Positions 1-6,083 are shown, counted from the stretch's first letter. The stretch: 7,374 nucleotides of DNA from JBDRMV01 sp043811795 (GCA_043811795.1 JBDRMV010000109.1:1-7374); one strand, 5' to 3'. Numbers and translations: made by a program. The notes: generated from the letters alone by a model not told the origin.

Positions 1-461
1 GCTGCCCCACTCTCATTGCCATAAAACATAGCTGCCGTCATCGCCTGATTGTCATTCGTCAGCTCGTCCGTGTCATCCACAAACACATCATCCGCCGGCT
101 GATTCTCCCCGTTAAGCACTGCCCTTAACTCATAGTCGGAAGTTCCTGATGTAACAGTATCCGCCAGATTCCAGTCCTGCACAGAACCTATCGCATCGGA
201 TGCCCTGATGTACCAGTCCTGGGTCAACCCTGCTGATGCATTCTTCACCGTTATCGACGCAAACGTCGGGGTTGCCTGATTCGCCAGCAAAGCCGAACCG
301 AAATCATAAACATCCTCGCCTGCTGTCGAGTCCAGATACCACACTTCCACATTTATTGCCGGAGCCACCGTAACCGTCAGCCTTATCGTATCCGTGGAAG
401 CATAACCCAGCACCGCAAACGTCACCATCATCACCAGCCCGATCAACATTCTTCTACTCAT
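1..461 (-). CDS. Small secreted beta-domain protein, paralog of the gene at 697-1260 (3' end outside window)
   Basis: The frame is open from an ATG at 461 to the left edge: 153 complete codons, with the C-terminus missing. An AAGGAGG site at 467-473 lies 5 bases before the ATG and decides the start. Residues 1-21 form a Sec signal peptide (Arg-Arg, hydrophobic core, GYAS), so the product is exported. The mature part is Thr/Ser/Asp-rich with alternating beta-like stretches and matches the neighbouring gene residue for residue in places: LTVTVAP (28-34), VEVWYLDS (38-45), VYDFG (51-55), ASITVKN (68-74), DWYIRASDA (82-90), DWNLA (96-100), NQAM (138-141). By analogy about 35-40 residues are missing. 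Its GC (52-57% in three counted lines) is higher than that of the membrane-protein genes. I know no named family or function; a structural surface protein is an inference from export and tandem paralogy. Confidence 0.85.
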   Translation of the reverse strand, partial: MSRRMLIGLVMMVTFAVLGYASTDTIRLTVTVAPAINVEVWYLDSTAGEDVYDFGSALLANQATPTFASITVKNASAGLTQDWYIRASDAIGSVQDWNLADTVTSGTSDYELRAVLNGENQPADDVFVDDTDELTNDNQAMTAAMFYGNESGA

Positions 462-530
462 CTCTTCCTCCTTACACATTCAGTGCACAAGCGCGTAAAA
501 GCGCGAGCGCAACAACTGTCAACGTTCCTC

Positions 531-564
531 CCGCCTTCGGCGGATTTCGTCCGCCTTAGGCAGA
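531..564 (-). repeat. Paired GC hairpins, dispersed intergenic repeat copy A
   Basis: CCGCC at 531-535 pairs with GGCGG at 539-543, and TCCGCC at 550-555 pairs with GGCAGA at 559-564. The second stem has a C/A mismatch on the plus strand that becomes a G-U pair in minus-strand RNA. The words GGCGGATTTCGT (539-550) and ACTCAAC (564-570) recur at 6624-6635 and 6639-6645, where the second hairpin is absent. The element lies in the leader of the gene starting at 461. Confidence 0.6.
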
Positions 565-565
565 C

Positions 566-607
566 TCAACTTTCCTCTTCTCTCATCCGCATCACCTCCT
601 TCTTCAT
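566..607 (-). other. Micro-ORF with a near-ideal Shine-Dalgarno sequence in the leader
   Basis: On the minus strand AAGGAGGTGAT (591-601) is a full-length match to the anti-Shine-Dalgarno consensus. It lies 8 bases before an ATG at 584-586 that opens a 6-codon frame ending in TGA at 566-568. The same frame is open from an ATG at 605-607, giving 13 codons. It leads to no long protein. It may be a relic of a gene start displaced by repeat insertion, or a leader peptide for the gene at 461. I do not claim that a peptide is made. Confidence 0.3.
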
Positions 608-608
608 T

Positions 609-666
609 GTGCGATACCCTTACGGGCAGTGCACAACCTCCCCGACAGGGGACAAGTAAATCGCAC
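609..666 (-). repeat. Cloverleaf-like inverted-repeat unit in the gap
   Basis: Outer arms GTGCGAT (609-615) and ATCGCAC (660-666) pair perfectly over 7 bp. They enclose two smaller hairpins: CCC/GGG at 617-619/624-626 with a 4-base loop, and TCCCC/GGGGA at 639-643/648-652 with a GACA loop. The unit lies between the stop of the gene ending at 697 and the leader of the gene at 461, so it would be transcribed. It matches no riboswitch or RNA family I can recall. A dispersed palindromic repeat or an RNA-processing/stability structure are both possible. Confidence 0.5.
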
Positions 667-696
667 CGCTACAACCATCTTCCATCTTTCATTTTT

Positions 697-1260
697 TTAT
701 CCTGCCTGGGTCGCAACAATTGTCACCCATATTGTTTTCTCCGAAGAGTTGCTGACTTCGCTCGGCGTGCTTATTTTGAACCACAAACCCCTCGTGCTTC
801 CGGGCGAAACATTTTCTCCGTTCTCTCCGTCCGCAAAATTCGAGACATCCATTGCCTGATTCGCGGTCGTTAAATTCTCTCCGTCAAAAGAACTTGGAGC
901 CGGCTGGTCGTCACCGCTCAACAATGCCTCCAGTTCATACTGATTCGTGCCCGTTGAACTTGCAAGAGTCCAGTTTGTTCCGACGCACTGGGCATCCGAT
1001 GCCCTGATATACCAGTCCTCAACCAGACCGTCCGATGAATTTTTTACTGTTATTGAGGCAACCGTTATGGTTGTTTTATTAACATCAAGCGTGCCAAAAT
1101 CGTAAACATCCGTATCCGCCCCGGAATCCAGATACCACACTTCAATATCTATTGAAGGAGCAACAGTAACAGTCAGGGTTATCGTCCCTGAACTCGCCGC
1201 AAAGCAATTAAATGCAGCGCTCAGGATAAGCCCTGAAATAATCAGAAATTTTTTCAGCAT
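697..1260 (-). CDS. Small secreted beta-domain protein, 187 aa
   Basis: The gene runs from an ATG at 1260, with AAGGAG at 1263-1268 unusually close (2 bases), to a TAA. Residues 1-21/22 form a Sec signal peptide with a Lys-Lys N-region and hydrophobic core. A Cys at 19 is preceded by Asn, so it is not a lipobox. The mature protein is beta-rich and Thr/Ser/Asp-rich, with landmarks VWYLDSG (41-47), YDFG (53-56), DWYIRASDA (82-90), NWTLA (96-100) and RGLWFKISTP (157-166), ending in EKTIWVTI (174-181). The same landmarks occur in the gene at 461 and in the C-terminal domain at 6659, so one domain is present three times. No catalytic motif, membrane anchor or sorting signal is visible. It lies 39 bases after the two-module protein gene and is probably in the same transcript. 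Role unknown; a surface or matrix subunit is inferred. Confidence 0.9.
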   Translation of the reverse strand: MLKKFLIISGLILSAAFNCFAASSGTITLTVTVAPSIDIEVWYLDSGADTDVYDFGTLDVNKTTITVASITVKNSSDGLVEDWYIRASDAQCVGTNWTLASSTGTNQYELEALLSGDDQPAPSSFDGENLTTANQAMDVSNFADGENGENVSPGSTRGLWFKISTPSEVSNSSEKTIWVTIVATQAG

Positions 1261-1271
1261 CTCTCCTTTTC

Positions 1272-1292
1272 GCAGGCAAGCGCCGGGCCTGC
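1272..1292. repeat. Short palindrome in the intergenic gap
   Basis: GCAGGC (1272-1277) and GCCTGC (1287-1292) form a 6-bp GC-rich stem with a 9-base loop in the 39-base gap between two secreted-protein genes. No T-run follows on the minus strand, so it is not an intrinsic terminator. It ends a few bases before the ribosome binding site of the next gene and might modulate translation or mRNA stability. Confidence 0.45.
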
Positions 1293-1299
1293 AGCCATA

Positions 1300-2202
1300 T
1301 TATTTTTCAGCCGTATCGACATAGACAAAACTAAACTTTTTAACAGGTATTGCCTGACCTGTAAGAGTCACCTCGATATAGAACTGGTATCTCTTGCCGT
1401 AATGTTCTTCTTCTTTAGGTATTTTCAAAAATATCTTCAACTTCTGAACTGTGTTGTCCGGGACTTCCACCGTCTCCTTTTCAAAACTGATGAATGACGG
1501 GTCGGGCGTTTCTTCAAAGTCCTTCTGCTTTTCTAATTTTGACTGCGCGCGAGTTACGCTTCGGACTTTATATGTATAAGCAATCTCGTTCATATTTACA
1601 ATCTTAAAGAACTTTTGGAAGTCCTTGCCGAGTTCGTATTTTTTCCCGGGCTTGACATTTCTTACTCTTATCCGGTCGGGCAGGACTTCATAATTCAAGT
1701 TAGCGAGCAACCTATCCTGTTCCGCAACCATCTCCCTTTGAGATTTGCTTTTAACGGTCGTAAAACAAACCTTGCTTACCAGACCTGCGGCAATATTCCC
1801 CCCCGCTCCTCTCCCGCAGGATTCTATGCTTACCTGATAACTCTTGCCGTAATACTCTTCCTTATCCGGAACAAAAATAATGATATCCACCAGAATAGAT
1901 TCCCCCGCGCCCAAATCAAAAGTTCTCTCGCTAATTTCAACCCAGTCGGTATCCGGAACCGGCTCATATCCCATTATGAGCATCTCCTTCACAGGGATGT
2001 CGACCACTATGGCTCCCGTCACAGGAAACGGACTTGTATTAGTTAAAAGATACGGGAGATTCACGAGTTTCCTTATGTTGTAGGACTCTCCGGGAAAAAT
2101 ATTTTCAATAATCGCCATTGAAAATTTTGTGCTGAGCCCGACGGCCGACGCATAATCGGCGCACAAGAACAAAACCAGCAATAAAAAAACTTTCTTTTTC
2201 AT
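1300..2202 (-). CDS. Secreted protein of two tandem Ig-like modules, 300 aa
   Basis: The ATG at 2202 overlaps the preceding stop as ATGA, and GGAGGTG about 8 bases upstream supports the start. Residues 1-20 are a clear Sec signal peptide (MKKK, Leu/Val core, ADYASA). The remainder is an internal duplication: module 1 about 30-150 and module 2 about 176-297. Both carry a P-D-x-x-(W/F) segment (83-87, 233-237), a beta segment rich in Val/Ile, and the signature E-E-(Y/H)-Y-G-K-(S/R)-Y-Q (115-123, 265-273). Residues 151-175 form a charged, possibly helical linker. The pattern suggests beta-sandwich (Ig-like) folds. The protein has no membrane anchor and no catalytic residues I recognise. Coupling to the Wzy_C gene upstream and proximity to the small secreted proteins suggest a periplasmic or surface partner, perhaps chaperone-like or binding. 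That role is inference; DUF916-like proteins of WxL clusters are the closest architectural analogy I can offer. Confidence 0.88.
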   Translation of the reverse strand: MKKKVFLLLVLFLCADYASAVGLSTKFSMAIIENIFPGESYNIRKLVNLPYLLTNTSPFPVTGAIVVDIPVKEMLIMGYEPVPDTDWVEISERTFDLGAGESILVDIIIFVPDKEEYYGKSYQVSIESCGRGAGGNIAAGLVSKVCFTTVKSKSQREMVAEQDRLLANLNYEVLPDRIRVRNVKPGKKYELGKDFQKFFKIVNMNEIAYTYKVRSVTRAQSKLEKQKDFEETPDPSFISFEKETVEVPDNTVQKLKIFLKIPKEEEHYGKRYQFYIEVTLTGQAIPVKKFSFVYVDTAEK

Positions 2203-4100
2203 TTTACGAACACCTCCGATTTTTCAAGTTTCCGAAGTTCTTTTTTTAATTTCTGCAATTCCTCCGTTTCGGAATCCGGAAACATTTTTTCAACCTGTTC
2301 AATATGCCTTCCTGCAAGTTCTTTATTCCGTCCGAGAAGATAAACCCTGATTAAATTTAACGATACATCCTTCACAAACGGGGCAATCCTGTAACTCTTT
2401 TCAAGATATTTCCGCGCATTTTTCAGTAATTTTTCATCTTTCGAGAATTGCCACTGCCAGACGTATGCGAGACCGAGATGATGATTCGTCCAGACGTTAT
2501 AAGGATAATGCTTTACGTTCAATTCTGCGTTCTTCAATGCCTCATCAAGCAATTCCTTTTCCAAAAGTTTATTTTTTACCGCTTTTGAAGCGTTCAGACA
2601 GGAGGTTATCAGCGTCCTCCTGTAAAGCCACTCCGAAGGATTCAGTTCCACAGCTTTTCTATAACTGCGGAATTTTGCCTTTCTGAAATAGTAATCCGCA
2701 AGGAAAAATCTCACGGCAAAATATGAAAATAAAACCGCTATTACAGCGGCTGAAACAATCATCAGTTTTTTTACGGTTCCTGATAAATCTACGGATTTAT
2801 TATCCTGCTTCCGGCAGAATACAAGAGCTCCTTCTAAAAGCCAGAAATAAAGAAGCGTTTCAGGGAGAAAGAAATGAAACTGCAGAAAAACAAAAAGCGC
2901 CGCAAGAGAAGAAACCAGCGCGGCGGCAAAAAACTTTTTCTCCCCCTCCTCTGCGAGAACCTGTGAAATTCCGCTCTTGAAAGAAACAAACCAGAGTGAA
3001 ATATATGCAATGAGACCAAAAATTCCCGTTGTGGAAGCCGTCTGCAGTAAAGTGTTGTGCGCAGAATTTGAGACCTCTCTTGCGCCTGTTGCTCTCGCAA
3101 ATTTTAACGTTTCGTATTGCGGAAAGAAGTATTCAAACATATCGGGACCCACCCCGAGCAGAGGATGCTCTTTGAACATCTTAAGCGCTGATTTCCATGT
3201 CTCCAGCCTGTATGATGCGCTTTGCTCTTCGGAATCAAGCATAACGCCCAGCCGCTCCTTAACCACGGATTTTTCGACGCTGCCCGCAGATTCAAGACTT
3301 TTCCTGCCAATGATAAGCAAACCGGAGACAAGAACAAGAACAACAACCGCCGTAATTATGTCCCGGGATTTTTTGACAATGTTCTCTCTTCCTATGAGTA
3401 TGAAAAACGCTAAACCTGAAACTGCGAAAGCGAGCCATGATGCCCTTGAAAGAGTCATTCCAAGGTTAATAACCATCAGTGAAAGAGTAAGTAAAAGAAA
3501 CGGCCTGTATCTTGTAACAGCGGTAAGATAAAATACGATAACAACCGGAAAACACACGACAAGATAACCTCCGAGAAAATTTGGGTTTCCCATTGTCGAA
3601 AAAATTCTGTCGAATGAAACGCCGGCCTTATGCACAGGGTCAAAGCCGAGCACCTGCGTCAAACCGTACGCTGAAACAATGAACGCGGCAAAAGTCAGAA
3701 ACAGCCCTGCCGCTTCCCAGTGTCCATAATCAAATTCATCCGAGACAACAATAAAAAGCAGGAAACCTGCAAACATTGAACTGAAACCCCATGAATAACT
3801 TCCATAGACGCCCTGCATGCTCACCCCGAAATTTCCCGAAAAAAGCGCTGCAATAAACAAAATCGCAATAAAAGCGCCGGCATAATAAAACACGGGTGAA
3901 ACTGTCAAATTTTTCTTTCCGCTAACTTTCCCTATACACCAAAGAAGGAATATTATGGGAATAAATATTCTCAATATCGTGACTCTCGGTAAGATAAATC
4001 TTTCATGAGTCAGTTCCGTAAAAACAAGCGGGATTACAAGAATGAGAATAAAAATACCAATGCGAATCAAATAATAACTCAAGGATTTTTCTTCTTTCAT
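2199..4100 (-). CDS. O-antigen ligase/polymerase-family membrane protein with C-terminal TPR tail, 633 aa
   Basis: This is a polytopic inner-membrane protein of the Wzy_C (WaaL/Wzy/PglL) superfamily, whose members transfer or polymerise lipid-linked glycans in the periplasm. Hydrophobic segments fill residues 10-270 and 355-465. Family landmarks are GNPNF (171-175), SRASW (218-222), the periplasmic-loop block R-L-E-T-W-K-S-A...HPLLGVGP (298-319) and S-A-H-N-T (346-350) before a further membrane helix, with His348 in the usual place of the conserved loop His. After a last helix (445-465), residues 470-610 are helical with TPR-like periodicity. The gene overlaps both neighbours by ATGA (4097-4100 and 2199-2202), indicating coupled translation. 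It is longer than plain ligases (about 400 aa) because of the TPR tail. Ligase, polymerase and protein oligosaccharyltransferase cannot be told apart from sequence alone. Confidence 0.9.
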   Translation of the reverse strand: MKEEKSLSYYLIRIGIFILILVIPLVFTELTHERFILPRVTILRIFIPIIFLLWCIGKVSGKKNLTVSPVFYYAGAFIAILFIAALFSGNFGVSMQGVYGSYSWGFSSMFAGFLLFIVVSDEFDYGHWEAAGLFLTFAAFIVSAYGLTQVLGFDPVHKAGVSFDRIFSTMGNPNFLGGYLVVCFPVVIVFYLTAVTRYRPFLLLTLSLMVINLGMTLSRASWLAFAVSGLAFFILIGRENIVKKSRDIITAVVVLVLVSGLLIIGRKSLESAGSVEKSVVKERLGVMLDSEEQSASYRLETWKSALKMFKEHPLLGVGPDMFEYFFPQYETLKFARATGAREVSNSAHNTLLQTASTTGIFGLIAYISLWFVSFKSGISQVLAEEGEKKFFAAALVSSLAALFVFLQFHFFLPETLLYFWLLEGALVFCRKQDNKSVDLSGTVKKLMIVSAAVIAVLFSYFAVRFFLADYYFRKAKFRSYRKAVELNPSEWLYRRTLITSCLNASKAVKNKLLEKELLDEALKNAELNVKHYPYNVWTNHHLGLAYVWQWQFSKDEKLLKNARKYLEKSYRIAPFVKDVSLNLIRVYLLGRNKELAGRHIEQVEKMFPDSETEELQKLKKELRKLEKSEVFVK

Positions 4101-4792
4101 TTTTTGTCCCTCAACATTTCAAGACCTTTCCCGGCGTCAAGATTATCCGGGTCAATTTTCAGAACTCCCTGCCACTCGGCTTCCGCCCTATCAAAGTCCT
4201 TTTCCAGATAATAAAGCATGCCGAGATTGAAAATAATAGTTGTTGAATCCGGGTTGACTTTACGGGCTTTTTCATAAGTTTCAAGAGCTTTTTCTTTCAG
4301 CCCCCACAGGTAATACGCAGTCGCAAGATTCGTGTGCGACTCAACCAGTCTCGGCTCAAATTCAATTGCCTTCTGAAAATTTTCAATCGCCGACCTGAAA
4401 AATTTCTCATCTTTCAGGTCTTTACCCATATAAAGGCAGGTGGCCCCGATGCCGTTTAATGCCAATGCTGATTTGGGTTTCAGATTCAAAAGTTTCTTGT
4501 AATAATAAACGGACTGCTCATAAAACTTGCGTCTGTTTTTCGCATTTTTCGTCGACATTCCCATCGTCCTGTAAACCCCCGCGAGATTTTCAAAATACGC
4601 GGCCTCATTTTTGTAGTTCAGCGCAATCTTAAATTCCGTTACCGCTTCTTCATATTCAATTTCAGAAACAGCCCTCAGACCTTTTCTGAAATGTATGTCG
4701 CCGAGGAGCGGCCACAAAATCAGTTTTCCTCCGATAATCAAGACAATCAGGATTCCTATAACCTGAAGTTCAATTCTCATTTCCTTTTTCAC
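4097..4792 (-). CDS. Membrane-anchored TPR protein, 231 aa
   Basis: The GTG start at 4792 is chosen because AAGGAGG (4797-4803) sits 4 bases upstream. A TTG further upstream would overlap that site, and the ATG at residue 5 is too far from it. Residues 9-30 are one transmembrane helix; the rest is about five TPR-like helical pairs (about 32-60, 64-105, 108-145, 151-182, 184-217), with typical N-L-A-T-A-Y-Y, A-L-E-T-Y-E-K-A and N-L-G-M-L-Y-Y cores. TPRs mediate protein contacts; here they probably scaffold the adjacent Wzy_C proteins, on the periplasmic side if the helix is an uncleaved N-terminal anchor. The protein resembles the C-terminal part of the next gene: L-x-D-x-x-F-R-K after the helix and a K-D-E-K insertion occur in both. 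The stop overlaps the next ATG as ATGA. Confidence 0.88.
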   Translation of the reverse strand: MKKEMRIELQVIGILIVLIIGGKLILWPLLGDIHFRKGLRAVSEIEYEEAVTEFKIALNYKNEAAYFENLAGVYRTMGMSTKNAKNRRKFYEQSVYYYKKLLNLKPKSALALNGIGATCLYMGKDLKDEKFFRSAIENFQKAIEFEPRLVESHTNLATAYYLWGLKEKALETYEKARKVNPDSTTIIFNLGMLYYLEKDFDRAEAEWQGVLKIDPDNLDAGKGLEMLRDKK

Positions 4793-4796
4793 AAAA

Positions 4797-4803
4797 CCTC
4801 CTT
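4797..4803 (-). promoter_or_regulatory. Ribosome binding site that fixes a GTG start
   Basis: AAGGAGG on the minus strand, 4 bases before GTG at 4790-4792. It rules out the TTG at 4805-4807, which lies upstream of the site itself. Confidence 0.75.
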
Positions 4804-4814
4804 GCAATGTTCAT

Positions 4815-4837
4815 AAAAAGCGAGGTTAAAACCTCGC
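4815..4837 (-). terminator. Terminator-like hairpin between the ligase gene and the TPR gene
   Basis: On the minus strand GCGAGG and CCTCGC (4832-4837 and 4820-4825) pair around a TTTTAA loop and are followed directly by TTTTT (4815-4819). This is an intrinsic-terminator shape, 17 bases after the ligase stop and upstream of the TPR gene's ribosome binding site. The T-run is short, and the downstream genes need transcription, so partial termination, or a dispersed palindrome that merely resembles a terminator, are both possible. Confidence 0.45.
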
Positions 4838-4853
4838 ACTACATTCTTACTTT

Positions 4854-6065
4854 TCATCTTTTATCATCCGTTTTTTGACACGAACCGAGAGCGAGAAAAA
4901 CCCAGAAGCAGAGCCACATTTCCAGCGTCCAGAAATGAAAGAAACCAAAAACCAGACCCCCGAAAACCGCCGTTTTAAGAGCCGGATTTTTTGCCGTTCT
5001 GAAAAACTCCGCAAGAAGCCACAAAAAACACAGGAAACCCAAAAATCCCGAGGAAAACAGATGGTCAAGAAAAATATTATGCGCGTATCCGGGGTTGGCA
5101 TTCTTTTTCGTCACCCTTTCATATTCGGCCGGAAGAATCTTTGAGACCTCATCCGCAAAAGTATCCGGTCCATAACCCAGCACAGGACGATTCTTAATTG
5201 CAACAACCGCCGCCTTCCAGCCGATAATGCGGGAAGAAACGGAAGGGTCGTCTAACCTGTTAAGACCGAAGAACCCTGCAAAAAGCATACAGGCGGCTAA
5301 ACCCGTCAAAAAAACTTTCACCCCGAGCCGCCCCGCTTGCCCCGTAGGCTTGTCGTATGGGGAGGCGGCTGGAGCCGTGCCTACGAGAGGGCGACCTCTA
5401 ACAGGGTAAATCAGAATAAAGAAAACAGCGCTTGCTCCCAGAGCAATAAAACCTGCAGCGACATTAGCAATAACCAGCGCAATGAAACCCATAATCACCG
5501 GAATCAAAAATAGATATCTGCCTTTTATCACCTGATAAAAAAGAACCGGCAGAACAAATACGAACCAACCGGCAAGAAAGTTAGGGTTTCCGAAAGTTGA
5601 GATTATGCTTCCGAAATAGGTCTCCCACTTAATCGGGTCAATGCTGAGATATTGAATAATCCCATACGCAGCGGCGAGGGATGCCGCCAGCGCAATTGAT
5701 TTGTAAATCTGCTTTGCCGTCACGAACCTGACCGCAAAGTAAAAAATTACAAAACATAGCAACTGCTGTGTTCCTTCAAAGTAAAAGAGGTATCTTCCCG
5801 ACCAGGAAATTGACGGATTCGTGGAAAAAACAGTCGTTATAATCCTGACGAGAAGATACGCCAGAACGGCAACGGTCAACCGGTTAACCCGAATTTGACG
5901 GAACCGGAAGAAAAGTCCGGCAAAAAGAACCAGCGCCGAAAATCTCAGCAGAGCAACTTTCGGAAGAGCGAAACAATCTCTCAAACCGGGAATAAAAACC
6001 AGCGGCATCAGAAAAACCGTCGCCAATACCACTAACCCTCCAATTTTTTCAAGATACGACTTCAA
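4854..6065 (-). CDS. O-antigen ligase-family membrane protein, 403 aa
   Basis: This is a polytopic protein of the Wzy_C superfamily. The start is TTG at 6065, fixed by AGGAGG 5 bases upstream (6071-6076); the next in-frame Met (20) would remove the first helix. Landmarks match its larger neighbour: GNPNF (159-163), W-K-A-A-V...RPVLGYGPDTF (283-303) and Y-A-H-N-I-F (327-332), with His329 as the conserved loop His. Hydrophobic helices fill residues 10-220 and 249-268, then 333-395. Residues 223-248 are a Gly/Pro/Ala-rich insertion between two helices, encoded by a palindromic repeat and absent from the neighbour. The product stops about where the neighbour's TPR tail begins, and the next gene supplies a TPR protein. 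Expected role: periplasmic transfer or polymerisation of a lipid-linked glycan. The acceptor is unknown. Confidence 0.88.
   Translation of the reverse strand: MKSYLEKIGGLVVLATVFLMPLVFIPGLRDCFALPKVALLRFSALVLFAGLFFRFRQIRVNRLTVAVLAYLLVRIITTVFSTNPSISWSGRYLFYFEGTQQLLCFVIFYFAVRFVTAKQIYKSIALAASLAAAYGIIQYLSIDPIKWETYFGSIISTFGNPNFLAGWFVFVLPVLFYQVIKGRYLFLIPVIMGFIALVIANVAAGFIALGASAVFFILIYPVRGRPLVGTAPAASPYDKPTGQAGRLGVKVFLTGLAACMLFAGFFGLNRLDDPSVSSRIIGWKAAVVAIKNRPVLGYGPDTFADEVSKILPAEYERVTKKNANPGYAHNIFLDHLFSSGFLGFLCFLWLLAEFFRTAKNPALKTAVFGGLVFGFFHFWTLEMWLCFWVFLALGSCQKTDDKR
5322..5399. repeat. Palindromic GC-rich repeat inserted in frame in the ligase gene
   Basis: About 78 bases (26 codons) with nested inverted repeats: AGCCGCC (5326-5332) with GGCGGCT (5364-5370), CCCCGTA (5340-5346) with TATGGGG (5356-5362), an alternative pair CGTAGGC (5343-5349) with GCCTACG (5379-5385), and AGAGG (5386-5390) with CCTCT (5395-5399). 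It is clearly GC-richer than the gene around it and encodes a low-complexity Gly/Pro/Ala loop. The second Wzy_C protein has a shorter basic loop at the same place. Best read as a mobile palindromic element tolerated because its length is a multiple of three. Confidence 0.65.
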
Positions 6066-6070
6066 TCAAA

Positions 6071-6076
6071 CCTCCT
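6071..6076 (-). promoter_or_regulatory. Ribosome binding site that fixes a TTG start
   Basis: AGGAGG on the minus strand, 5 bases before TTG at 6063-6065. It supports the rare start codon of the ligase-family gene. Two further copies of its AGAGGAG context lie upstream at 6134-6140 and 6146-6152. Confidence 0.75.
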
Positions 6077-6083
6077 CTTCCTG

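Larger units (their letters stand above)
481..636. repeat. 10-bp direct repeats bracketing a 136-bp intergenic block
   Basis: CAGTGCACAA occurs exactly at 481-490 and again at 627-636, in the 235-base gap between the two small secreted-protein genes. The block between them holds GC-rich short repeats (GCGCG at 491 and 501), a double hairpin and a perfect Shine-Dalgarno sequence. The repeats could be a target-site duplication around an inserted element, or shared words of a repeat family. The inner ends match each other only weakly as inverted repeats, so an element is not proven. Confidence 0.4.

Noticed and set aside
607..873. Overlapping plus-strand frames of 76-88 codons
   Set aside because: They run over the intergenic palindromes and the 3' end of the secreted-protein gene on the other strand. 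They show no protein-like pattern or domain.
697..1260. Lipoprotein signal at Cys19
   Set aside because: The residue before Cys is Asn and the preceding ones do not fit a lipobox. A standard signal peptidase I site follows it.
697..1260. Enrichment of N-x-S/T sequons as a sign of N-glycosylation
   Set aside because: Six sequons are present, but only two occur in the visible part of the paralog at 461. Thr/Ser/Asn-rich beta proteins give these by chance.
2977..3531. A 184-codon plus-strand frame opposite the 633-aa membrane protein
   Set aside because: It is antisense to a well-supported Wzy_C gene. It encodes no recognisable domain and is explained by codon bias on the opposite strand.
4097..4807. 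A TTG start at 4807 for the TPR protein
   Set aside because: The Shine-Dalgarno sequence lies downstream of this TTG and points to GTG at 4792.
4847..5101. An 84-codon minus-strand frame within the 403-aa ligase gene
   Set aside because: It is an out-of-frame reading of the membrane segment, Phe/Arg-rich, without a ribosome site.
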